A DNA stretch of 37,834 nucleotides from an uncultured Bacteroidota bacterium. GTDB taxonomy: Bacteria; Bacteroidota; Bacteroidia; Chitinophagales; Chitinophagaceae. The notes under the pieces were generated by a model, which was not told the DNA's origin, searched no databases, and saw only the letters and a list, made by a program, of their open reading frames with translations. Where the stretch lies: positions 1 to 37,834 of the forward strand of contig CAIJLK010000209.1 in assembly GCA_903821465.1 (NCBI GenBank). The letters run 5' to 3'. A program made the position numbers and the translations under genes. Positions 1 to 9,800 of this stretch are shown one piece after another (within the stretch, counting starts at the first letter, position 1; every line of letters starts with the position of its first letter).

Positions 1-462
1 GGGAATGTATTTTTCTATCAGTTCTGAGTCTGACGTTATGGTACGATTTATTAAGCTATCATAGGTTAACAATTCGGCCACTTTGTAGTCCTTAATATTT
101 CTACTAGCTAATACTGAATCTTTCAATAGCCATTTGCGTTTTGCCGTATCATTCAAAGAAGGAAAATATAAACCCTTCTGGGTATTCTGTTCTACCATTA
201 AATATTCAAAAGATTTTCCATGATCTACTGAAACGTTGTTCTTGAATGTCTCATGGGTATAAGGAAGTGCATATAAAACCATGGTTCCTTGATAATAAAA
301 ATGCACGGTATCTCTGAAAATCGTAAACTTTTTGATGGTCTCAAACCTTGGAAACTCAACAGCCATGCCGGCATATTTGATCTCAGACGCAGGCTGACTA
401 AGCAGTTGGCAGGGCGCAGCACATGAACAATATATCAGAGCATATAAAATTACTCTTCGCAT
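1..462 (-). CDS. Secreted hypothetical protein, 3' end beyond window
   Basis: An open frame runs from an ATG at 462 to the left edge without a stop, giving 154 codons of a longer gene. The first ~20 residues are hydrophobic with several Cys and suggest export (signal peptide or lipoprotein signal). The rest is mixed alpha/beta-like with no motif I recognise. It starts only 20 bp after the stop of the 440-residue secreted protein on the same strand, so the two are probably cotranscribed. Function unknown. The overlapping 65-codon frame inside it is a shadow. I am fairly sure it is a real gene because the frame is long, open and starts with an export signal. Confidence 0.7.
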   Translation of the reverse strand, partial: MRRVILYALIYCSCAAPCQLLSQPASEIKYAGMAVEFPRFETIKKFTIFRDTVHFYYQGTMVLYALPYTHETFKNNVSVDHGKSFEYLMVEQNTQKGLYFPSLNDTAKRKWLLKDSVLASRNIKDYKVAELLTYDSLINRTITSDSELIEKYIP

Positions 463-482
463 ATCGATTGCAATTTAAAATT

Positions 483-1805
483 TTACGGATTAGCATCCCA
501 GAAAAACGACGGTTTATATGTATTGTCATAAGGCCATGTCAGAGTAATTGCGCAATTCGGGATCGGTAAAACTAGCGGCTTGAAATTCAATATTATGCTT
601 AATTGCATTCCAGCCCAAAGTACATTATTACCGGGGGCAACAAATGAGGGTGTACCAGATTCTGTCACGAGTGAAACCTTCCCGCTTAATAAATCGCCTC
701 CAACTAAAGTAGCCTTCTTGTGTATTAGCGATTCCCATTCCCAACGCATGTCAGAATTTGGATCATTTGGAAAAGTACGAACTTTTTTTACAATTCCTTC
801 CTCTTGCGACAGCACATAAATAGATGGAAGCACAGCTCCTCGTAAGCATTTCCATTCAATGTTCTTATATTTTATATAGGGGTTCGAAGTGTTGATGATG
901 TTTGAGGACACCAATTCACTGCTAGCTTCCATCTCTGAGTTTGCTACAAATTGTTGAACTGCCGCATTAGCTGCATCACAAGCCGTTTGGTTATTGCCTG
1001 CGCCTCCGCCCGAGGGACTTCCTCCACTACCCGGAGGTGGGGCACAATTAACTCCTACATATTGTTTTCCAGCTCCGATACTAATTGCCAGAGCTGATAC
1101 CGGCGGGCAGTCAGGCATTCCTGAACATACCCAGAACGTGTAGAGAAGTGTTGGAGGTCCAATTTCCCAAATGATATAGTACCCCCATTCTTCGCAAGTC
1201 TGAGAATAGACCTGCAAGCCATTTGCTTTTTTTATTGTTTGATGGCCTAGTTTAGGTGCAACAATCCCGTGGGAAATAATTTTTCCTCCCTCAAACGTAT
1301 AATCATATAAGAAATTCGCCGAAATAGAATAGGTATGGATAATCCCTGAGAAAGGATTTGAGGAAGCCTTACCCAAGATCACGGTTTCGTAGTAGGTTTT
1401 TGCGGCTACAATCTCAGAATTGGCGAGTGCTAATTTCTTAGTCTCAATTTTCACGAGATTGCCACTGTCGATTCTTTTTTTTGCGTTGTCATAGAAAAAT
1501 TCAATTCCGAGTTCCGACGATTGAATTGGTATATACAAGATTGATTTACCATTTGCAACGTTTGTTTGAATGGCTTTTTGCCAATCTGCGATCGATAATA
1601 ACGAATCAATTCTCGGTTGGACATTCATGGAAACATATTTTTTTTGATCAGTCATCCATGATTTCATAACTGATATTATTGGAACGTCGGGTGAATAAAA
1701 TACAGGAGTTTCCTCAGCGGCTTTTCTGCAGCCTAGATGCACAATTGAAGAAAGCAGAACTATATTAGCCACCAAGGCGAGCTTAATGTAATTTCTGATT
1801 TTCAT
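483..1805 (-). CDS. Secreted or lipoprotein-like hypothetical protein, 440 aa
   Basis: Function unknown. The N-terminus is basic, then hydrophobic, and ends at Cys26 in the context HLGC. That is an imperfect lipobox, so it may be a lipoprotein or simply exported. The middle holds Cys-containing stretches (around CEEWGYY and SGMPDCPP) and then a Gly/Ser/Pro-rich linker (PPPGSGGSPSGGGAG). After the linker comes a separate C-terminal domain of about 165 residues rich in Trp and beta-prone sequence. This two-part build resembles unnamed Bacteroidota surface proteins I have seen, but I cannot name a family. It lies 157 bp downstream of comM and 20 bp upstream of another secreted protein, all on the minus strand. 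Confidence 0.85.
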   Translation of the reverse strand: MKIRNYIKLALVANIVLLSSIVHLGCRKAAEETPVFYSPDVPIISVMKSWMTDQKKYVSMNVQPRIDSLLSIADWQKAIQTNVANGKSILYIPIQSSELGIEFFYDNAKKRIDSGNLVKIETKKLALANSEIVAAKTYYETVILGKASSNPFSGIIHTYSISANFLYDYTFEGGKIISHGIVAPKLGHQTIKKANGLQVYSQTCEEWGYYIIWEIGPPTLLYTFWVCSGMPDCPPVSALAISIGAGKQYVGVNCAPPPGSGGSPSGGGAGNNQTACDAANAAVQQFVANSEMEASSELVSSNIINTSNPYIKYKNIEWKCLRGAVLPSIYVLSQEEGIVKKVRTFPNDPNSDMRWEWESLIHKKATLVGGDLLSGKVSLVTESGTPSFVAPGNNVLWAGMQLSIILNFKPLVLPIPNCAITLTWPYDNTYKPSFFWDANP

Positions 1806-1853
1806 AAAAGGCAGATTAATAGGTGAATTATTTTTTTAAATTTTTTAATTGAT

Positions 1854-1871
1854 GACAGGTCTACACCTATC
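1854..1871. repeat. Imperfect inverted repeat upstream of the 440-aa gene
   Basis: GACAGGT - CTAC - ACCTATC forms a 7-bp stem with one G.T-type pair and a 4-nt loop, about 50 bp before the start of the minus-strand gene at 1805. There is no T-run after it on the minus strand, so it is not a convincing terminator for comM. It could be a weak operator or leader hairpin, or chance in AT-rich DNA. Confidence 0.3.
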
Positions 1872-1962
1872 ATTTATTGAAAGTCAGGGAGGGAATTGAT
1901 GCAATATGATTATGATTTTTACCATAAGTTTAGTGAATGATATTTTCGTTCAAATAAATTCT

Positions 1963-3507
1963 TTATCCAGCCCAACCTTCTCTATCAAGACTTCTAAAAT
2001 GAATAGCTTCGGCTAAGTGCTCAGGTTTTATTTCATAGCTGGCACCTAGGTCAGCAATGGTTCTACTTACTTTAAGTATTCTGTCATAAGCCCTGGCACT
2101 GAGGTGTAGCTTTTCCATGGAGCGTTTTAAAAGAGATTCTCCTACAGAACTGAGTACACATATTTCGCGCAATTGTTTACTGCTCATTTGTGCATTTGCA
2201 TAAATGCCAGAGTCGTTTTTAAATCTTTCTATTTGAATTTCTCTTGCATTGATTACCCGGTTTCTAATTGCTTCTGAACTTTCAGTTGTATGAGTAGTAT
2301 TACTAAGTTCTTGAAATGGAACTGGCGTAACTTCTACATGTAAATCAATTCTATCCAAGAGTGGTCCGGATACCCGGTTCAAATATTTCGGAACCGTTCC
2401 TGGTAAGCAGGTACATTCTTTATCAGGATGGTTATAATAGCCGCAGGGGCATGGGTTCATCGATGCAATGAGCATGAAGTTGGCTGGAAATTCTAATGCC
2501 ATTTTAGCGCGCGATATAGAAACTTTTCTTTCTTCCATTGGTTGGCGCATCACTTCCAAAACAGTGCGTTTAAATTCTGGTAGTTCATCTAGAAATAAAA
2601 CCCCATTATGCGCAAGCGATATTTCTCCTGGTTGTGGATTACTGCCACCCCCCACGAGGGCGATGTCGGAAATTGTATGATGGGGTGAGCGAAATGGTCT
2701 TCTACTTATTAGTGAACTACCTGCAACTAATTTTCCGGCCACACTATGAATCTTGGTAGTTTCTAATGCCTCCTGCAGACTCAATGGAGGAAGGATAGTG
2801 GGCAATCGCTTTGCTAACATTGTTTTACCTGCACCAGGTGGGCCAATCAAAATCGCATTGTGTGCCCCAGCTGCTGCAATTTCTAAAGCACGCTTAATAT
2901 TTTCTTGTCCCTTTACATCATTAAAATCAATATCAAAATCATATTGGTTATGAAAAAATTCTTCCCTTGTATTTACAGTAACAGGTTGGGTTAATGATTC
3001 GTTTTCAAAGAAGGCAACTAGTTCTTTAATATGGGAGAAACCAAATACATTCAATTGACTAACCATCCCAGCTTCTCTTTCATTCTGTTTTGGAACAATC
3101 AATCCATAGAATCCTTCTTTGCGTGCCTGAATAGCAATTGGCAATGCGCCCTTGATTGCTTGAATACTGCCATCCAAACTTAGTTCGCCCATAATAATGA
3201 AATCGCTGAGTCGCTCTGGATTTACAATCTGTTCACTTGCACCTAATATGGCAATAGCAATTGGAAGATCAAATGCAGAACCCGATTTGCGAATATCTGC
3301 AGGTGCAAGATTTACAACCAGTTTGGTTCTTGGCATAAAATAGCCATTCGATTTTATAGCACATTCCGTGCGTTGCATACTTTCTCGAACAGCAATATCG
3401 GGCATGCCCACAATAGAATAACCTTGCCCCATACTAACATTCACCTCTACTGAAATAGTAATGGCATCAACACCATAAACAGAGCAACCAAAGGTTTTGA
3501 CGAGCAT
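1963..3507 (-). CDS. comM: YifB/ComM family Mg-chelatase-like AAA+ ATPase
   Basis: A 514-residue protein, full length for the family. Residues ~1-170 form the N-terminal ChlI-type domain. A Mg-chelatase-like AAA+ module follows, with Walker A GPPGAGKT (222-229) and Walker B VLFLDE (303-308). A Cys cluster (NPCPCG at 351-356, Cys365, Cys367) is typical of YifB, and a C-terminal helical domain ends the protein. In Vibrio, ComM is a hexameric helicase that promotes branch migration during integration of transformed DNA; here the role is inferred by family. It does not belong to a chlorophyll pathway. The start at 3507 gives the family-typical N-terminus (MLVKTFGCSVYGVDA). A 14-bp direct repeat lies immediately upstream. 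Confidence 0.95.
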   Translation of the reverse strand: MLVKTFGCSVYGVDAITISVEVNVSMGQGYSIVGMPDIAVRESMQRTECAIKSNGYFMPRTKLVVNLAPADIRKSGSAFDLPIAIAILGASEQIVNPERLSDFIIMGELSLDGSIQAIKGALPIAIQARKEGFYGLIVPKQNEREAGMVSQLNVFGFSHIKELVAFFENESLTQPVTVNTREEFFHNQYDFDIDFNDVKGQENIKRALEIAAAGAHNAILIGPPGAGKTMLAKRLPTILPPLSLQEALETTKIHSVAGKLVAGSSLISRRPFRSPHHTISDIALVGGGSNPQPGEISLAHNGVLFLDELPEFKRTVLEVMRQPMEERKVSISRAKMALEFPANFMLIASMNPCPCGYYNHPDKECTCLPGTVPKYLNRVSGPLLDRIDLHVEVTPVPFQELSNTTHTTESSEAIRNRVINAREIQIERFKNDSGIYANAQMSSKQLREICVLSSVGESLLKRSMEKLHLSARAYDRILKVSRTIADLGASYEIKPEHLAEAIHFRSLDREGWAG

Positions 3508-3851
3508 GATTTTAATTAGAAATGGAAGTTACTCTTCATAGACTCTGTTTAATTAGAAATGCAGTAAAAGCATTTTAGTCCCTACAAGTTCTCAATAAAC
3601 AACACAGAATCGCCAATAAGTATAACCAATTAACGATGCGTAGTCTTACTACTACATATATATAAATGTTATCTGACAGTGATTCTTTTTTTGGGTTTTT
3701 AATTTCGTGTTATGTTATTGACATAATTCCATTAAGGATTGCGTAAGCTTTAAAGTTGCAACATCCTCTTGAAAATGTCAATGCTGAACAATAATTGGAT
3801 TTATTACTCTTAATCTTTTCCATGAGAACCCCTAATCGCTCATTACAATTA
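3508..3851. other. 344-bp divergent intergenic region, comM / giant surface protein
   Basis: This AT-rich spacer should carry promoters for comM (leftward) and the giant operon (rightward). Besides the 14-bp direct repeat near comM it holds an ATATATATA run (~3656-3664) and a T-rich stretch (~3685-3700). I found no full TAnnTTTG box with a well-spaced TTG on the plus strand; the nearest is TAATTTCG around 3700. Short frames here are weak and not called. Confidence 0.6.
3511..3561. repeat. Pair of 14-bp direct repeats just upstream of comM
   Basis: TTTAATTAGAAATG occurs at 3511-3524 and again, identically, at 3548-3561, 37 bp apart start to start. On the comM strand the unit reads CATTTCTAATTAAA, and the proximal copy lies only 3 bp before the ATG. 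It could be a regulatory repeat or a small duplication. Confidence 0.75.
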
Positions 3852-6800
3852 ATGAAGCTCATCAAGACAGTACTACTTCTGTCAACAATGTTTCTGTCAT
3901 TAACAGTTTTTGGACAAACAGCTACTGCATTTAAAACAGGATCTGTAATCATTGACATGGGTGCTAGTTCTCCCTCTGTTGCCAATTCATTAAAACCCTA
4001 TGGTTTAGTTTATGCATTATTGCATGATTATTATGTTCCAGTTAATTGCGTGATTAATCCATCAAAAACAAAAGATGGAATTGACTTTACTTATAATGGT
4101 AAAACATATCGTGGAGGTTCTTATATAATTTCTTCAGAATTTAGATCAACAGCTGTAGATGCTGTTTTAACTAGTTGGAAATCGCAAGGAGTATTAATTG
4201 ATTATACTACTTCCGATATTACTTTAAATGTATCCTATACTTTTAGTTTTGCTCCAAAATGGGTAATGGATGCTGCAAATGGAAACATTGCAGTTGGCTT
4301 TTTAAATTCAGCTGGCATTCCTGCTTCTGCTTATATTTTTAAAAACCCATCACAGTTAGCTACCTGTGATGATATTTATGTATTACCACATGCAGACCCA
4401 ACTTGGGCAATGCATAACAATTTATACTTCTGGAATATGAATTTTAAAGGTGCAATTTGGTCAGGTTGTAAAGCGCCAAGTGTTTTAGAAAGTTTATATA
4501 AGGATACATTAAATACAAGGGTGCGTCTAAACTTTTTAACTCAAAAAGGAACAGGAACTGATTCAGGTTTATTATTATTTTCTTCGCATGTTGGTGGTGT
4601 ATTACCTTATATACAACAAAATTTTACAGATCCAGTTTCCCAATTTATTGGTAAAGATGACTCTGCCCATATCTCTGGAATGGAGGCGATTTATATGCCT
4701 AACAAAGGAGCTAAATGGAATCCCGGAACCATAATCATTTCAAGTAATCCAACGCAAAAAAATGTGGTTGCCGGTCAATCGCCTGGTGCAGCAACTGTTG
4801 ATGTATATGGTAGAGCATTTGATGACCCCAAAAGGGGATTAGTTTGTTACCAGGGAGGACATAATATTGGTGGATCTAAGCCTTCACAAATTGCAGCACA
4901 GCGTATCTTTTTCAATTTTAGTTTTTATGCAATGAAAGATAAGGTTGCTTCTGCCATGACAGCAACCATCTCCAATGCACCTACTCAAATGAAAGCTGGT
5001 ACAACTTATACTGGAATTTCTGTATCGGTTGCCGGTTCTGGAACTGGTTATACCTATCAGTGGAAATCAAATATTGCAGGTGTTTTTTCGGCCTCTACTT
5101 CTGCAACTACAAGTTTTACTCCAGATGCAAATATCTCTTCCAATACACAATGTATTATTACTTGTGTTGTTACAGACCCTACTTGTGGAAGAAGTGCATT
5201 CGATTCAAAAGGTGCAACGGTAATTCCTTTAGCTGCACCCCTTACAGTCACTAATATTACGCAAACTGTTAGTATCAATTGCAATACCAATGTTTTAAAC
5301 CTTAATGTATTTGATTATAATGTTGACGCTAATAATTCCAATAGAACACTTACAACAATTAGTGGACTGAATAATGGAACTAAATCTTTTAATAGTGATG
5401 GTAGTGTTACTTATACTCCAAATGCAGATTTTGCCGGAACAGATTCTGCAACTTATACCATCACTGATGCGATTGCTAGAACTGCATCTGCTAAAATATA
5501 CATCAATGTTGGACAGGCTTCATTATCTCCGGTAACAAAGAATGATACATTAACTTCTTTGCTTCAAAATAGGATAACAACAATTAATGTATTGTCTAAT
5601 GATGTTAACTATCAATATGCTACATCAAATAGTCAATTAAGAATTACAGATATTCCTCAAAAGCCAACACAGGGATATATTTATATTAGTTCAGATAGTT
5701 TATCAATTCAATATTTACCAAAACTAGATGCCAAGAATGTTACTGATGTATTTACTTATCGTACCTGTAACACTGCAAATTATTGTACTGTATCTCAGGT
5801 GGTAGTTACCCTAGTTGCCAATGGTTGTTCAACTGGACAGTTTCAGGATAGTTTGAATATTATTGGAGGCAGTACAACTTATACTTTAAATCCTAATGCA
5901 GATAACTATCTAGATCAAAAGAACTCTACAACAGGTTATGGAACTTCCTTAACACTTAATCTTAAAACATCAAGTTCCACAAGATTTCAAAGACCTGTGC
6001 TCAAATTCTTCTTGAAACCAATTTATGGTTTAGGAACTCCAACAAGTGCAACCTTAAATTTAAAACTTAGTACTGCCATAACAACAAGTACGTTTTCCAG
6101 TTCAAATAATCCCTTTCCCGCAACTGTAGCAAGACTTACTCAAACTTGGGTAGAATCGCAATCTACTTGGAGCAACTCTGCAACTTCCACAACGTGGAAA
6201 GATACTACAACAGGAACTTCTGCATTTAGCGGAGGTACTTATACCAAAAAATGGCCCACTTCGACATTCTATTTAGGTAATGCTATTGCTAGACCACTCA
6301 ACGACACTTTAAGTGCAGATGTAAATAATATTATAACAACTTGGCTAGCAGATACTACTAAAAACTTTGGTTTTATAATTATTCCTAGAACAGCTTCATC
6401 ATCTGGATCAGCTTCATTTTATTCAAATAATAGTTCTGGTGGAGTAAATAATTTTCCAACACTTAGGGTAACTTTTAATGCTACGAATAAAACTTTTCCA
6501 TGCAGTACTGTAGTAACAACTTATAAACCCATTGCTTATAATGATACCGCTACTACTGCATCCAATAAAACTAAAACAATTGATGTTCTTGCTAATGATG
6601 CAAATTTCTATGGACGAACAAATACAATACTTTCTGTTGCAACACCTTCATCAGGAACTGCAAGCATCGTAAGTGGAAAAATATTGTATACTCCATCTGG
6701 TACTTTTGTTGGAACAGTCAATTTTACCTATACTGTTAAAGACGCAACCAACAACACAACGAATATTGGCAATATTAAAATTGTTGTTACCCATGTTCCT

Positions 6801-9800
6801 CCTACTATTAATTATGATAGTACAAGTACAAATTCCAATACAGCTGTAAATATTAATGTTGGATTAAATGATAGTGATCCACAAGGCGGAACACTATCTG
6901 CACCAGTAATAACTGCTACTCCAAAAAATGGAACTGCAGTTTTATCTGGTAACAATATCATTTATACGCCTACTGCTAATTTTTATGGCAGCGATAGTTT
7001 GGTATATAGTAGATCAAATCTTGCAACTGGTTGTATTCAATCTGAATCTGATACTGCAGTTGTTAGAATCACTGTTTTGAATCAAGCGCCAGTAGCTGTT
7101 AATGATACGCTATCAACTTATGCATGTAAGCCAGTAGTTATTGATATGAAATCAAACGATTCAGATCCGGAAAATGGATTTTTATCAGTAAATATTTTAT
7201 CAAATCCTACTAATGGGACATTGGTTAATAATGGAGATGGTACTTATACTTATACATCTAATAATGGATATAATGGAGTAGATAAATTTACTTACCGCGT
7301 ATCAGACGATGCGCCTACCCCATTACAAAGTAATATTGCAACTGTTCAAATTAAAGTACTGGCTACCGGTGATGTTAATCATCCTCCTGTAGCTGTTTCT
7401 GATGAAATTAGTACAGAAATTAATCAGCAAATAGAATATGATGTGATGGCAAATGATTCAGATCCGGATCAAGATCCCATCAATATTAGTATTACTGCAA
7501 ATGGCCTTTTACAACCCTCACATGGAACTATCGAATTATTAGGTAATGATATGATTCGTTATATACCTAACCCTAATTATATTGGTTCTGATTCGTATGA
7601 ATATCTAATTAGCGATGATCATAAAGGTTGTGCTGGTGATGCTTCATTAGTAGCTAAAGCTTTAGTGAATGTTTCAGTTACTGCTCATCCAATATTAGTT
7701 TCAGGAACAATTTATGATGATGCGAACGGATCTGGTAATGCAGGTTTTTCCAGTATTTATACTAATGGTGAAATTGGTACAAATGCAGCTGGCAATATAT
7801 ATGCCTATATTTTAGGTTCAGATAATAAAGTAATAGATAAAACTTCTGTTGGATTTGATGGCACTTACCTATTTGTAAATGCGCCGCAATATACTAATGG
7901 TATGAAAATGCAAATTTCATCTACTGATATTGCGATTGGTGCTTCATTTGAAACTGTTCAAATGCCCGACGGATGGATCAATACTTCAGCTACTTATTTC
8001 AGTTTTAATTCAGGTGCCGATGCTTTGACTGGTTATCAATTTGGCATTCAACAATTGCCAACTGCGAGTTCTTATATATTTGCTTTACAATCTAATCCAG
8101 GAACTGCTATCACAATTGCTAATTCTATCTTTACTGGAACGGATGCAGATGGATCAATTAATAGTTTAAAATTTGTTAGTTTTCCTACATATGCTTCTGC
8201 GTTTAAAATTGGAACCACTAGTTATACCGCTGGAACCTGGCCAAGTGGTGGAGTAACAGTTTTAGTATCAAGCAATGCTGCTATCAGTATTACAGCTAAT
8301 AGTGGTTCTGTTACACCTGTTGTAAGTTTCAGTGTTATAGATAATGCTGCATTTGCATCTACCATTGCTACAGTATCCATTCCACTATATGTATCCCTAT
8401 CTGCTGGTACTATTGCTGGAGCTATGAGTATTTGTGGCTCGGGAATGCCAAGTGCATTTACATCTTCTGCTGCAGCAAGTGGTGGAAGAGCAACCATTAA
8501 TTATCAATGGCAGATAAGCACCGACAATTCAAATTTCACTGATATTGCAGGCGCTACCAGTGCTACCTACTCGGATGTAAGCACTTTATCTCAAACTACT
8601 TATTTCAGAAGACAAGCAAGTACAAGTTTAGACAATACAGTTTTAAGTAATACTATTACAGTTACTATTAACGCGTTGCCAACTGTAGTAAGTGCTGTTA
8701 GAAATGCAAGAACAGGAACAGGGATAGTGACTATCAGTGCAACTGCTTCAACAGGATCAACAGTTGATTGGTATGCTGCTCCAACTTCAGGTTCTGCATT
8801 AGTTACTGGTATTTCGGCTACCACATCTTACACAACCGCATCCATTTCTCTTACTACAACTTATTATGCTCAGGCAAGAAATTTAACTACCGCTTGTGTA
8901 TCTACTCCTAGAGATACTGTAACTGCAACTGTTATTGGTACTTTATATCCAGGTATCATTTCCGATAATCAAAGTTTATGTGGAACTAATATGCCAGAAG
9001 CATTTTTGTCATCTGCTGATGCCAGTGAAGGAAATGAATCTATTAATTACCAATGGGAATCTAGTTCTTCTGCTAATTTTGCTTCAGTCAACACATTAAC
9101 AGATGATCCTTCTTATGCAACTAACGCATATAGTTCAATAACAGATATTTCTTCTACAACATATTTCAGAAGAAAAGCCTGGACATCAAATAATGCAGCA
9201 GTATATAGTAATGTGGTAACAGTTACAATTAATAGTTTACCAGTAGCCGTTGATCCTGCTGACCAAGCTAGAACAGGATCCGGATCTTTAATTTTTTCAG
9301 GTTCTCCTGCTGCTAATTGTACGATTGATTGGTACAGTGATGCTGACTTAAAAAGCCTTTTATTTTCAGGAAATAATTATACCACCAGTTCTCTTAATGC
9401 AACAACTACTCTTTATACAGTAACCAGAAATTTACTTACTGGTTGCGTCTCTGCCACTACTGAGTCAAGTAACGCTACAATTAATGCCATGCTTTCACCA
9501 GGTACTATTACAAATCCGAGTGGAACATTGTGTGAATCTGGTACTAAGAGTTTGTCTGAATCAATTGCTGCAACTGGAGGAACAGGAACCTATATTTACC
9601 AATGGCAATCAAGTATCGACAATAATACATTTAGTGATATATCTTCTGCAACTACTTCAACTTATACAACAGCAACACTTAGTCAAACTACTTATTTTAG
9701 ACGTGGCGTAAGCACTTCAGTTGATGCATTTACTTACACGGAGTCGGTTTCAGTATTAGTAACGCCAAAACCAACAGTAACAGCATCCGCATCTGCATCT

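Noticed and set aside
225..422. 65-codon minus-strand frame
   Set aside because: It is a shadow of the longer, open secreted-protein frame starting at 462.
3710..3985. Minus-strand 91-codon frame in the comM/giant gap
   Set aside because: It overlaps the start of the giant gene and its signal peptide; composition is not protein-like and there is no supporting motif.
8222..8497. Antisense open frame of 91 codons under the giant gene (others at 8600-8824, 11138-11467, 13787-13981 and 15449-15652)
   Set aside because: These are frames opposite Thr/Ser/Ala-rich coding sequence, with no domain or export signal and inside a strongly supported gene.
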